In this document: positions 51,083-59,599 of the stretch, one piece after another
Layout: every line of letters starts with the position of its first letter
Position numbering within the stretch: position 1 is the stretch's first letter
From: Schlegelella_A sp036263655
Lineage (GTDB): Bacteria > Pseudomonadota > Gammaproteobacteria > Burkholderiales > Burkholderiaceae_C
Assembly: GCA_036263655.1 (NCBI GenBank)
Contig: DATAGP010000059.1
Coordinates: 62,001 to 126,000 of the forward strand
Reading direction: 5' to 3'
Length of the DNA stretch: 64,000 nucleotides
Notes under the pieces: generated by a model
What the model saw: only the letters and a program-made list of their open reading frames with translations
Told to the model about the DNA's origin: nothing
Database searches by the model: none
Program-made: the position numbers and the translations under genes

Positions 51083-51619
51083 ATGGCCACTGCGTACGCC
51101 GTTCCCATGATCCCGCGTTCGCTGCCGCGCCGCGCACGAGCGGTCCTGCTGTGCCTGCTGGCCTTCGTCTCGGCCGTGCAATGCGGCGCCGCGCTCGTGC
51201 GTGCCAGCGCCGGCCCCTCGCACCTGCACGTCGCTGCCCCTGCGGCAGCAGAACCGGTGCTGCACGACGTCCGTCGCCATCCGGCGGCCGCTCTCCTGCT
51301 CGCGAGCACCGCTATGGAGACGCGCGCGGCGGCGCGCCATGGCCATGCGCACGCCGAGAAGCAACGCCACCATCATGCGGCGCGCGATGTCGGGGGCGAG
51401 ATCGTCGCCGACGCGGAGGTCGACCGTCGGGACGCTGCGGACGAGAGCGGCGGCAGCTCCGGGGGAGGCGCCGCATCGGTCTTCCTGCCGATCCCGGCCA
51501 GCGCATCGGCGTGGCAAGGACCTGAGGCGATGCACGGCCGGTCCGAGCGCGCGCTCTGGGTCGCGTCGGGTCGAGCGGTCGCCCCGGCCCAGCCGCCACC
51601 GCGGCACGACGCCGTCTGA
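51083..51619 (+). CDS. His-rich exported protein upstream of a TonB receptor
   Basis: This 178-residue protein has an N-terminal hydrophobic segment (RAVLLCLLAFVSAVQCGAAL, about 17-36) and a central His/Ala/Asp-rich stretch (RHGHAHAEKQRHHHAARD) that could bind metal. A Ser/Gly-rich linker follows. No family is recognised. Starts at 51083 or 51107 are both possible. It lies 96 bases before a TonB-dependent receptor gene on the same strand. A metal-binding periplasmic or surface role in the same uptake system is a sensible hypothesis. Confidence 0.55.
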   Translation: MATAYAVPMIPRSLPRRARAVLLCLLAFVSAVQCGAALVRASAGPSHLHVAAPAAAEPVLHDVRRHPAAALLLASTAMETRAAARHGHAHAEKQRHHHAARDVGGEIVADAEVDRRDAADESGGSSGGGAASVFLPIPASASAWQGPEAMHGRSERALWVASGRAVAPAQPPPRHDAV

Positions 51620-51715
51620 GGCGCCGCGAGCCGGGGCTGGGCCCCGGCCGCCTTCCCGTTGCCGTCGGCGCTCTCGCGCTGCCGCCGGCCTGGCTTCGTC
51701 AACCGCCGTCCCGCC

Positions 51716-53905
51716 ATGCCCCGTCGACCCATCGGCTCGTCGGCAGCGCTCGCTGCCGTGCCCTTCGCCCTCGCCACCAGCCTCTGCACGGCGGCCCTCT
51801 CCGCCCGTGCGCAACCGGCTCCGGCGCCGGCGTCGGCCGCATCACCGGCGTCGGGCCCGGCGGGCGCCGGTGTTGCCGCGGTTCCCGGCGCCGCTGCCGT
51901 GCCTCCGGTGCAGCTGGACCCGGTGCGCATCACGGGCAACTACGACACGTCGGTCGGCACCACCGACGCGGCGAGCGCCGGAACGGTCACGTCGAGGCTG
52001 ATCCAGAGACGGCCGACGCTGCGCCCAGCCGAAGTGCTGGAATTTGTGCCCGGGGTCATCGTCACGCAGCACAGCGGCGACGGCAAGGCGAACCAGTATT
52101 TCCTGCGCGGCTTCAATCTCGACCACGGCACCGATTTCGCGACCTACGTCGACGGCATGCCGGTCAACATGCCAACCCATGCGCACGGGCATGGCTACAC
52201 CGACCTGAACTGGCTGATTCCCGAGCTGGTCGATCGCCTCGCCTACCGCAAGGGCCCGTACTACGCCGAGGAGGGCGACTTCGCATCGGCCGGCTCCGCC
52301 CGCATCCGCCTCGTCGATGCGCTGCCGCGCGGCATGGCCTTGGTCAGCGCCGGGCAGGACCGCCACGCGCGCGCACTGATCGCGAACTCGCACGCGCTCG
52401 GCGGCGGTGAGCTGCTCTATGCGATCGAGGGCGCGCACGACGACGGACCGTGGGACGTGCGGGAGAAGCACCGCAAGCGCAACGGCCTCCTGCGCTGGAG
52501 CTTCGGCAACGAGCGTGAGCGCAGCTCGATCACCTTCGCGGGCTACTCGGCGAGCTGGAACGCGACCGACCAGATCCCCCGGCGCGCCGTCGACTCGGGG
52601 CTGGTCGGCCGCTTCGGCACGATCGACCCGAGCGACGGCGGCAAGGCCGAGCGATACAGCCTGTCGCTGGCGACCCGTCGCAAGCTCGACGACGGCGAGT
52701 TCCGGCTCGACGCCTACGCGATCCGCTCGCGTCTCGACCTGTTCTCGAACTTCACCTTCTATCTGGAGCAGCCGTCCGACCTCGACCCCGCTGCCATCGA
52801 CGGCGACCAGTTCCAGCAATCAGAGCGGCGCGACACCGTCGGCCTGGCGACCCGCCGGAGCTGGAACGTGCGCTGGGGCGGCGTCGACGTCGTCAACACC
52901 GTCGGCCTGCAGATTCGCCACGACCGGCTCGACCCGGTGGGCCTCCATGCCACGGTTCGCCGGCAGCGTGCCGCGACGCCGCAGGAGAGCCGCATTCGCC
53001 AGACGCACGCCGGCGCCTACGGCGAGAGCGCATGGCAGTGGACGCCGTGGTTTCGCTCCGTCGCCGGCCTGCGCGTCGATCGCTTCCGCTTCGACGTCGA
53101 CAGCTCGATCGCCGAGAACAGCGGCGAGCGGAGCGCCGGCATCGTCACGCCCAAGCTCTCGCTCGTCTTCGGTCCGTGGGCCGGGACCGAGACCTTCCTC
53201 AACTACGGCCACGGCTTCCACAGCAACGACGCGCGCGGGACGACGGCGACGGTCGCCGCCAAGACCGGCGAGCCGGTCGGGCGGGTCACGCCCGTCGTGC
53301 GCACCCGCGGCGCCGAGATCGGCGTCCGCACCGAGATCGTCCCGGGGCTGCAGAGCTCGCTGGCACTGTGGCAGCTGAAGATCGGCTCCGAGCTCCTCTT
53401 CGTCGGCGACGCGGGGGAGACCGAGCCGACGCGGCCGAGCCGGCGCCGCGGCGTCGAGTGGAACAACCACTACCGGGCCGCGTCGTGGCTGCTGCTCGAT
53501 GCCGACCTGGCACTGTCGCGGGCCCGCTTCAGCGACGGCGATCCGTCGGGCAACCGCATTCCCGGCGCGGTGGATCGCGTCGCCTCCCTCGGCATGTCGG
53601 TGGTCGACGTCGGCCCGTGGTTCGGCCACTTCCAGCTGCGCCACTTCGGCCCGCGGCCGCTGGTCGAGGACAACTCGCGGCGCTCGAAGGCGACGACGCT
53701 GGCCTACCTTCGTCTCGGCAGGCGCCTCGGCAAGGACGTCAGCCTCGCACTCGACGTCTTCAACGTCTTCGACCGACGGGCGAGCGACATCGACTACTTC
53801 TATGCCTCTCGGCTGCGCGGCGAGCCGGCCGAAGGCGTGGAGGACATCCACTTCCACCCGGTCGAGCCGCGCCGCTTCCGCATCAGCCTGATCGCGAACT
53901 TCTGA
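51716..53905 (+). CDS. TonB-dependent outer membrane receptor
   Basis: This 729-residue receptor has a signal peptide (about 1-32), a short Ala/Pro linker, a plug domain (about 65-195) with VEFVPG-like EVLEFVPGVIVTQHSGDGKANQ and RGFNLDHGTDFATYVDGMPVN, then a beta-barrel ending in FRISLIANF (a terminal Phe as in outer membrane proteins). The plug contains a His cluster (MPTHAHGHGYTD). That and the neighbouring His-rich gene and NRAMP gene suggest a metal or metallophore cargo rather than vitamin B12. It is convergent with the kelch gene. Confidence 0.9.
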   Translation: MPRRPIGSSAALAAVPFALATSLCTAALSARAQPAPAPASAASPASGPAGAGVAAVPGAAAVPPVQLDPVRITGNYDTSVGTTDAASAGTVTSRLIQRRPTLRPAEVLEFVPGVIVTQHSGDGKANQYFLRGFNLDHGTDFATYVDGMPVNMPTHAHGHGYTDLNWLIPELVDRLAYRKGPYYAEEGDFASAGSARIRLVDALPRGMALVSAGQDRHARALIANSHALGGGELLYAIEGAHDDGPWDVREKHRKRNGLLRWSFGNERERSSITFAGYSASWNATDQIPRRAVDSGLVGRFGTIDPSDGGKAERYSLSLATRRKLDDGEFRLDAYAIRSRLDLFSNFTFYLEQPSDLDPAAIDGDQFQQSERRDTVGLATRRSWNVRWGGVDVVNTVGLQIRHDRLDPVGLHATVRRQRAATPQESRIRQTHAGAYGESAWQWTPWFRSVAGLRVDRFRFDVDSSIAENSGERSAGIVTPKLSLVFGPWAGTETFLNYGHGFHSNDARGTTATVAAKTGEPVGRVTPVVRTRGAEIGVRTEIVPGLQSSLALWQLKIGSELLFVGDAGETEPTRPSRRRGVEWNNHYRAASWLLLDADLALSRARFSDGDPSGNRIPGAVDRVASLGMSVVDVGPWFGHFQLRHFGPRPLVEDNSRRSKATTLAYLRLGRRLGKDVSLALDVFNVFDRRASDIDYFYASRLRGEPAEGVEDIHFHPVEPRRFRISLIANF

Positions 53906-53916
53906 CGAGCCGCGGT

Positions 53917-55041
53917 TCAGGCGTCGAGCGTGAACGCCTCGTGCACCGCCGACTGGACGCCGCCGCCGAGCACGGCGCCCCCGCCGGCGACGTAGATCCA
54001 GTCGCCGATGGCGACCGCCGCGACCGCATGGCGCGGCGTGGGCATGGGCGCGTGGCTCTGCCACGAGTCGCTGCCCGGGTCGTAGCTCTCCATCTGCCCG
54101 AACACCTTCGACTGCACGAAGCGGCCGGCGCTGCCGACGCCGAACTCGCCGCCCATCGCGTAGTGGCGGCCGCGGTAGACGACGAGGCCGTGTCCCGAGC
54201 GAGGCGTCGGCAGGGGCGCCCGCTCCTCCCACGTGTCGCGATCCGGCAGGTAGACGTGGTGCAGGCCGGTGTTGTATTCGAAGGTGTTGAAGCGTCCGCC
54301 GACGACGTGGAGGAGCCCGCGGTCGGCGACGATGCCGACGTGGTCGCGCGCGCCCGGCAAGGGCTTGCGCGTCGTCCAGGCGTCGGCCTGCGGGTCGTAG
54401 ACCTCGTGCCAGCCGACGCTGGCCCGCTCCTGCGTCGGCGCGCCGGCACCGCCGACGAGGTGCAGCTTGCCGGCGAGGAACACGGCCGCGGCCGCGCCGC
54501 GCGCGCGCGGCAGCGGCGCGATCGACGTCCAGCGATCGGAGCCGATCTCGTAGACATAGGCGTTCGTGTCGGGATTGCGGTTCTGCTCGATGAAGCCGCC
54601 GAGCGCGTAGACGCGCTGCTCGAGCGCCGCCACCGCCACGTGGTTGGCGCCGCGCGGCAGCGGCGCGCCGAGCAGCCAGCGATCGCTGGCCGGCTCGTAG
54701 ATGTGGTGGTACGCGCGGTCGACGCGCCCTTCCCCGTAGCCGCCGACGACGTGCATGCGTCCTGCCGCGGCGGTGGCCCAGGCCATCTCGCTGCGCGGGA
54801 TCGGCATCGCCGCGCGGGGGCGCCAGCGTCCCGGCGCTCCCTTCGGCGCCGGGCTGGTGACGACGCGCTGCGCTTCCTGCTCGCCGGTCAGGTGGTGCGG
54901 CACGCCGCCCTGCAGGCGGTGGTACGGATCGGGCGAAGGCTTCGCTTCGGGCAGCGCCGGCGCGGCCGGGGCCTGAGCCGAGGCCCGGTCGAGGCAGAGT
55001 GCGGCGCCCGCGGCGCCGAGGAGCAGATGTCGTCGTTGCAT
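53917..55041 (-). CDS. Kelch-repeat exported protein
   Basis: This 374-residue protein has a Tat-like N-terminus (RRHLLLGAAGAALCL) and then six kelch-type repeats from about residue 80, each with a GG strand end and a P-R/PLP turn (for example MHVVGGYG, YALGGFIEQ, LHLVGGAG, LHVVGGRFN, YAMGGEFG, IYVAGGGA). This predicts a six-bladed beta-propeller in the periplasm. Such proteins bind or modify sugars or other proteins; no catalytic motif is seen. Its start is 30 bases from the stop of the NRAMP gene upstream, so the two may be one transcript. Confidence 0.85.
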   Translation of the reverse strand: MQRRHLLLGAAGAALCLDRASAQAPAAPALPEAKPSPDPYHRLQGGVPHHLTGEQEAQRVVTSPAPKGAPGRWRPRAAMPIPRSEMAWATAAAGRMHVVGGYGEGRVDRAYHHIYEPASDRWLLGAPLPRGANHVAVAALEQRVYALGGFIEQNRNPDTNAYVYEIGSDRWTSIAPLPRARGAAAAVFLAGKLHLVGGAGAPTQERASVGWHEVYDPQADAWTTRKPLPGARDHVGIVADRGLLHVVGGRFNTFEYNTGLHHVYLPDRDTWEERAPLPTPRSGHGLVVYRGRHYAMGGEFGVGSAGRFVQSKVFGQMESYDPGSDSWQSHAPMPTPRHAVAAVAIGDWIYVAGGGAVLGGGVQSAVHEAFTLDA

Positions 55042-55071
55042 GCTCGGTCCCCGGCAGGTGTCGGTGCGCGC

Positions 55072-56427
55072 CTACGCGGTCAGCAGCCGCTGCAGCATCC
55101 AGACGTTGAGCGTGATCACCACCGCGGCCGCGCCCCACAGGAGAACGCTGGCGCGCGGCCCGAAGCCGAGGTCGCCGAGGTGCTTCCTGCCGGTCGTGAA
55201 CATGAGCAGGGGAACGATGGCGAACGGCAGCTGCAGGCTGAGGACGACCTGGCTGAACACCAGCAGCGAGTTCGCGCCGGCGCTGCCGTACCACGCGGTG
55301 ACCGCGATCGCCGGGACGATGGCCACGGCCCGGGTGAGGATCGCGCGCAGCGCCGGCGAGATGCGAATGTCGAGGAACCCCTCCATGACGATCTGCCCAG
55401 CCAGCGTCCCGGTGACCGACGAGCTCAGCCCCGAGCACAGCAGGGCGACGCCGAACAGCGCGCTGGCGATGCCGACGCCGAGCAGCGGCGACAGCAGCTC
55501 GTAGGCTTGGCTCAGCTCGGTGACGGCGCCGACGCCCGGCCGATGGAATGCGCCAGCGGCCAGGATCATGATGCTGGCATTGATGAGCAAGGCGAGACCG
55601 AGGGCCAGCGTCGAGTCGATCGTCGCGAAGCGGACCGCTTCGCGCTTGCCCTCGCGACTCTGCCCGTGCGCGCGCGTCTGCACGATCGACGAATGCAGGT
55701 ACAGGTTGTGCGGCATCACGGTCGCCCCGACGATGCCCACGGCAAGATAGAGCATCTCCGGGTTGGTGACGATCTCGGGCCGGGGGATGAAGCCGCCGAG
55801 CACGCTCGCGATCGAGGGCTGCAGCCACGCCATCTGGAAGGCGAAGCAGACGCCGATGGTGGCGACGAGCGCCAGGATGACGGCCTCGAGCCAGCGGAAG
55901 CCGCGCCTCTGCAGGGCCAGGATCAGCATGACATCGAGGAAGGTGATGCAGACGCCGGCCAGGAGCGGAATGCCGAACAGCAGGTTGAGCCCGATCGCCA
56001 TCCCGATCACCTCGGCGAGGTTGCAGGCGACGATGGCGATCTCGCAGAAGACCCAGAGCAGCAGGCTGACCGGCCGCGAGAAGTTCTTCTTGCAGGCCTG
56101 GGCCAGGTCGAGACCGGCGCCGATCCCGAGGCGCACGGCGGCTGCCTGGAACAGCATGGCCATCATGTTGGAGAGCAGGATGACGGCGAGCAGCGTGTAG
56201 CCGAACTGCGAGCCGCCGGCGAGCGAGGTCGCCCAGTTTCCGGGGTCCATGTAGCCGACGGCGACCAGGTAGCCCGGGCCGAAGTACGCGAGCATCCGGC
56301 GCATCCCGGAGGGGCTGTCGGCAGCGCCCAGCACCTTGATCGTCCGATGGACCTCGGGCAGGCTGCGCGGCGCATCGGCGGCAGCGTGGAAGGGATTCGG
56401 TTCGGCGGCGGCGCTGACGGTGTTCAT
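55072..56427 (-). CDS. mntH: NRAMP-family divalent metal transporter (MntH-like)
   Basis: This 451-residue inner membrane transporter has about 11 transmembrane segments. Diagnostic motifs are GYMDPGNWATS in TM1 (the DPGN metal site) and ATVMPHNLYLHSS in TM6 (the MPH site). The Met at 56427 is chosen because the family N-terminus then fits; a longer ORF begins 171 bases upstream. The family imports Mn2+ (and Fe2+) with protons. It precedes the kelch gene and is near a TonB receptor and a His-rich protein, which together look like a metal-uptake locus. No MntR or riboswitch element was recognised in the 228 bases upstream. Confidence 0.92.
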   Translation of the reverse strand: MNTVSAAAEPNPFHAAADAPRSLPEVHRTIKVLGAADSPSGMRRMLAYFGPGYLVAVGYMDPGNWATSLAGGSQFGYTLLAVILLSNMMAMLFQAAAVRLGIGAGLDLAQACKKNFSRPVSLLLWVFCEIAIVACNLAEVIGMAIGLNLLFGIPLLAGVCITFLDVMLILALQRRGFRWLEAVILALVATIGVCFAFQMAWLQPSIASVLGGFIPRPEIVTNPEMLYLAVGIVGATVMPHNLYLHSSIVQTRAHGQSREGKREAVRFATIDSTLALGLALLINASIMILAAGAFHRPGVGAVTELSQAYELLSPLLGVGIASALFGVALLCSGLSSSVTGTLAGQIVMEGFLDIRISPALRAILTRAVAIVPAIAVTAWYGSAGANSLLVFSQVVLSLQLPFAIVPLLMFTTGRKHLGDLGFGPRASVLLWGAAAVVITLNVWMLQRLLTA

Positions 56428-56655
56428 GGGCTCGGGCGAGAAGACCCGACGCCCTGTGCAGGCATCGTGCCGCCCGCAGTGTCCGCGAAAGCCTCCGCGG
56501 CTCCACGTGTCTTCACGCCGGCGGAGGTCCGGCCCAGCAAAACGTGCCGTCAGGATTACGTCGGCCGAGGCGTCCCTGCAGGCCCGGGGCGACGGCATCG
56601 GCAGGCGCGAGCATGCGAAGATCGCTCTGCCGGCGGCTCCCGGGCCGCGGCGACC

Positions 56656-56745
56656 GGAGACGTGGCCGAGCGGTCTAAGGCAGCAGTCTTGAAAACTGCC
56701 GGGGGGGCGACTCCCCCGTGAGTTCGAATCTCACCGTCTCCGCCA
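56656..56745 (+). tRNA. tRNA-Ser (anticodon TGA)
   Basis: The 90-base gene has GGAGACG pairing with CGTCTCC, an anticodon loop CTTGAAA with anticodon TGA, a long variable arm (CGGGGGG...CCCCCG) characteristic of class II tRNAs, T loop TTCGAAT, discriminator G and encoded CCA. It decodes UCA. It sits in the gap between mntH and a diiron-protein gene, running with the latter. Confidence 0.97.
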
Positions 56746-56783
56746 ACGGCCACGTGCCGCTCCGTCCAGACCCGGAACCCGTC

Positions 56784-57695
56784 ATGCAAGCTTCCCTGCT
56801 CGAAGAGATCGCCACCGTCCCCAACCCCTACCCGATCCGTTCCGAGATCGAGTATCCCGAGGTCTGGCGGCTTTGCGAGCAATCGCGCGAGCTGGCCTGG
56901 GACCCGCGAGCGATCGATTTCTCCGACCTGCGCGAGGCCGACATCCCGGACGAGGTCCGCGCCGCGGGCGCCGAGTGGTGGAGCCTGCGCGCCTGGATGG
57001 AGCACGGCGCCGTCCCGTACGGCTCCGAGCGGCTGCGCGACGCGGTCTTCGGCCACCAGCCGTTCGAGATCAAGCAGCACATCGTCAACTTCATCGCCGA
57101 GGAGCTGCGCCATCACGAGGCCTCGGTGCTGGTGGCGAAGAACCTGGCGGGCTACCAGGACGAGCCGCGCGCCGACTACTTCAAGGCCGTGATCCCGCGC
57201 TTCCACGACGAGCGCGACGAGAAGGCGATGAGCTTCTTCGCCGGCCTGGCGGTGAACACTTTGTTCGAGCAGCTCTCGGGCGAGCTGCTGCAGGCGCGCT
57301 ACGAGAACGCCCGCTTCAAGTCGATCCGCACCGCCTGCCAGCTGATCCTGCGCGACGAGGCACGTCATATCCAGTTCGGCCGCATCATCATGCGGCGCTT
57401 CTTCAGCGAGCTCTCGGCCGAGGACCGGCGCCTGCTCGGCGAGAAGGTGGCCAAGAAGCTGCGCGGCAGCCTCCTCAACGGCGTGTACGCGGTCGTCAAC
57501 CTCCCTGCCGACGAGCGCGAGCGCGCCGGCCGGAACCGGGCGCTGGCCTGCGAGCACGGCCTCGGCGCCACCCATCCCGACGGCGAGGTCGCCATCATCA
57601 AGCGCGCGCTCGACCAGATCCGTGCCGATATCGCGCCCTACGATGTGGTCATTCCCGAAGTCCCCGAGGTGGACCGCTGCGGGCCGACGCATTGA
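56784..57695 (+). CDS. Ferritin-like diiron protein
   Basis: This 303-residue all-helical protein shows the carboxylate and His pattern of diiron four-helix bundles: AEEWW-like AEWWSLRAWMEHG near residue 62, EELRHHEASVLVA (ExxH), FEQLSGELL, and RDEARHIQFGRI (DExRH). It resembles ribonucleotide reductase R2-like or AurF-type N-oxygenases but has no clear tyrosyl-radical signature, so a diiron oxygenase is more likely than RNR. The start at 56784 avoids overlap with the tRNA. It is 38 bases upstream of a Bug receptor gene and may share that pathway. Confidence 0.75.
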   Translation: MQASLLEEIATVPNPYPIRSEIEYPEVWRLCEQSRELAWDPRAIDFSDLREADIPDEVRAAGAEWWSLRAWMEHGAVPYGSERLRDAVFGHQPFEIKQHIVNFIAEELRHHEASVLVAKNLAGYQDEPRADYFKAVIPRFHDERDEKAMSFFAGLAVNTLFEQLSGELLQARYENARFKSIRTACQLILRDEARHIQFGRIIMRRFFSELSAEDRRLLGEKVAKKLRGSLLNGVYAVVNLPADERERAGRNRALACEHGLGATHPDGEVAIIKRALDQIRADIAPYDVVIPEVPEVDRCGPTH

Positions 57696-57733
57696 CCGCG
57701 ACCCACGTGCGGCGCAGATCGACAGGAGCAGGC

Positions 57734-58717
57734 ATGAATTGGCAGCGACATCTCACCTTCTTCCTTCGCGTTCTGGCAGGGGCCGCGTTCGCAGCCGCGC
57801 TGCCCAGCCACGCTCAGGCGCCGTATCCGAACCGGCCGGTCACGCTGGTCGTCCCCTACCCGGCCGGAGGCTCGGCCGACGTCCTCGCCCGGGCTCTCGG
57901 CCAGCGCCTCGGCGAGCGCCTGGGTCAGACCGTCGTCGTCGACAACCGCGGCGGCGCCGCCACCGCGATCGGCGCGCAGGCCGTCGCCCGCGCGACCCCG
58001 GACGGCTACACGCTCCTCCTCGGCACGGTGACGTCGCACGCCATCAACCCGGCGATGAACAAGGTGGGTTACGACCCGGTGGCCGGGTTCACGCCGATCG
58101 CGCCGCTGGCGTCGATCCCGTTCGTGCTGGTCGCCCATCCTGCGGTGCCGGCGTCCACCGTCGCCGACCTCGTGGCGATGGCCAAGGGCAAGCCGGGCAC
58201 CGTCGCCTACGCGTCGGCCGGTCCGGGGACGTCGAACCATCTCGCCGGAGAGGTGTTCGCCGCGCAGGCCGGCATCAAGCTCCTGCACGTCCCCTACAAG
58301 GGCAGCGCGCCGGCGCTCAACGACGTCCTTGCCGGCCACGTGCCGGTGATGTTCGACCTGCAGGCAACGGCGCTGCCGCACGTCCAGGGCGGCAAGCTGA
58401 AGGCGCTCGCGATGACCAGCCGGCAGCGCAGCAGTCTGCTGCCGAACGTGCCGACGATGATTGAAGCCGGCGTTCCCAACTACGACGTGTCGGCCTGGTT
58501 CGGCCTGTTCGCCCCGGCCGGCCTGCCGCGGCCGATCGTCGACCGCCTCAACGCGGAGGTCGGCACCATCTTCCGCAGCCCCGAGATGCGCAAGCAGATG
58601 CAGGATCTCGGCGCCGAGCCCGAGCTCGCGGCGCCGGATGCCTACGCGGCCTTCGTCAAGTCCGAGGCGGCGAAGTGGGCGGAGACGGTGAAGGCATCCG
58701 GCCTCGCCACCCAGTGA
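57734..58717 (+). CDS. Bug-family (TctC-like) solute receptor
   Basis: This 327-residue receptor has a Sec signal (about 1-28, ending PSHAQ), then APYPNRPVTLVVPYPAGGSAD, VDNRGGAAT, TPDGYTLLL, LHVPYKGSAPALNDVLAG and WAETVKASGLATQ. AGGAG precedes the ATG. The TGA overlaps the next gene's GTG start as GTGA, so the receptor is coupled to an alpha/beta hydrolase. The hydrolase and the upstream diiron protein suggest an ester or amide ligand, but this is inference. Confidence 0.92.
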   Translation: MNWQRHLTFFLRVLAGAAFAAALPSHAQAPYPNRPVTLVVPYPAGGSADVLARALGQRLGERLGQTVVVDNRGGAATAIGAQAVARATPDGYTLLLGTVTSHAINPAMNKVGYDPVAGFTPIAPLASIPFVLVAHPAVPASTVADLVAMAKGKPGTVAYASAGPGTSNHLAGEVFAAQAGIKLLHVPYKGSAPALNDVLAGHVPVMFDLQATALPHVQGGKLKALAMTSRQRSSLLPNVPTMIEAGVPNYDVSAWFGLFAPAGLPRPIVDRLNAEVGTIFRSPEMRKQMQDLGAEPELAAPDAYAAFVKSEAAKWAETVKASGLATQ

Positions 58718-59595
58718 GCGCGGAGCTCGGCCGCTTGCTCGCGGACATCGGGCCGCGCTGGCAGGCCGACATCCGCGCCCACAGCCAGGCGATCAAGGAG
58801 GCCTACGAGCCGCTGCTTCGCGCCGCGCCCAAGGACGGCATCTCCGTCGCCCGCGACCTGCCTTATGGAGACCATTCGCGCCAGCGGCTCGATGTGTTCA
58901 CGCCCGCGCTCGGCCGCCCTGCGCCTGTCGTCGTCTTCGTGCACGGCGGCGCCTTCGTGCGCGGCGACAAGCGAACCACCGAGCAGCTCTACGACAACGT
59001 GCTGTACTGGTTTGCACGCCAGGGCTTCGTCGGCGTCAACATGGAGTACCGGAGCGCGCCGGAAGCGAGCTGGCCCGCCGGTGCCGAGGACGTCGGTCGC
59101 GTTCTGGCCTGGGTCCAGGCGCACATCGAGGCGCATGGGGGCGATCGGACGCGCGTGCTGCTGATCGGCCACTCGGCGGGCGGCACGCATGCGGCCAGCC
59201 ACGTCTTCGATCCGGCGGCGGCACGCTACCCGGTCAACGCACAGGCACTGGTGCTGATCTCGGCGCGGCTGCGCGCCGATCGGCTGACCGAGAACCCGAA
59301 CGCCGAGGGCGTGGCGGCCTACTACGGAGCCGATGCATCGCTGGACGACGCCCGCTCGCCCATGTGCCACGCGCACCGCAGCGACCTGCCGACCTTCGTC
59401 GTCATGGCCGAATACGAGAACCCCTTGCTCGACGTGTACGGCCTCGAGTTCGCGCACCGGCTTGCGCTGGCACGTCGCCGCGCGCCGAGGGTGCTGCAGA
59501 TGCGGGGGCACAACCACATGTCCATCGTGGCGCACTTCAATACCGCCGAGGACGCGCTCGGCCGGGAAATCATCGGGTTCTTCGCGCGCGGTTGA
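58714..59595 (+). CDS. Alpha/beta hydrolase (esterase-like), GTG start
   Basis: This 293-residue protein belongs to the HSL/carboxylesterase-like alpha/beta hydrolases, with the oxyanion motif VFVHGGAFVRGD (HGG), nucleophile elbow GHSAGGTHAAS, and a catalytic His in LQMRGHNHMSIVAH. An acidic residue precedes in MAEYENPLLD. It is a plausible esterase or kynurenine formamidase-type enzyme. GTG at 58714 overlaps the Bug gene's stop by 4 bases, and no better start exists. It probably acts on the receptor's cargo. Confidence 0.85.
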   Translation: MSAELGRLLADIGPRWQADIRAHSQAIKEAYEPLLRAAPKDGISVARDLPYGDHSRQRLDVFTPALGRPAPVVVFVHGGAFVRGDKRTTEQLYDNVLYWFARQGFVGVNMEYRSAPEASWPAGAEDVGRVLAWVQAHIEAHGGDRTRVLLIGHSAGGTHAASHVFDPAAARYPVNAQALVLISARLRADRLTENPNAEGVAAYYGADASLDDARSPMCHAHRSDLPTFVVMAEYENPLLDVYGLEFAHRLALARRRAPRVLQMRGHNHMSIVAHFNTAEDALGREIIGFFARG

Positions 59596-59599
59596 TCGG

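Noticed and set aside
51051..51715. Cobalamin riboswitch before the TonB receptor
   Set aside because: A GCCACTG match occurs but the other conserved boxes of the element are not seen, and it lies near a coding start.
53032..56721. Very long plus-strand frame opposite the kelch and mntH genes
   Set aside because: It is a GC-driven shadow with low-complexity Arg/Asp/Ala content and no motifs. The genes on the other strand have clear families.
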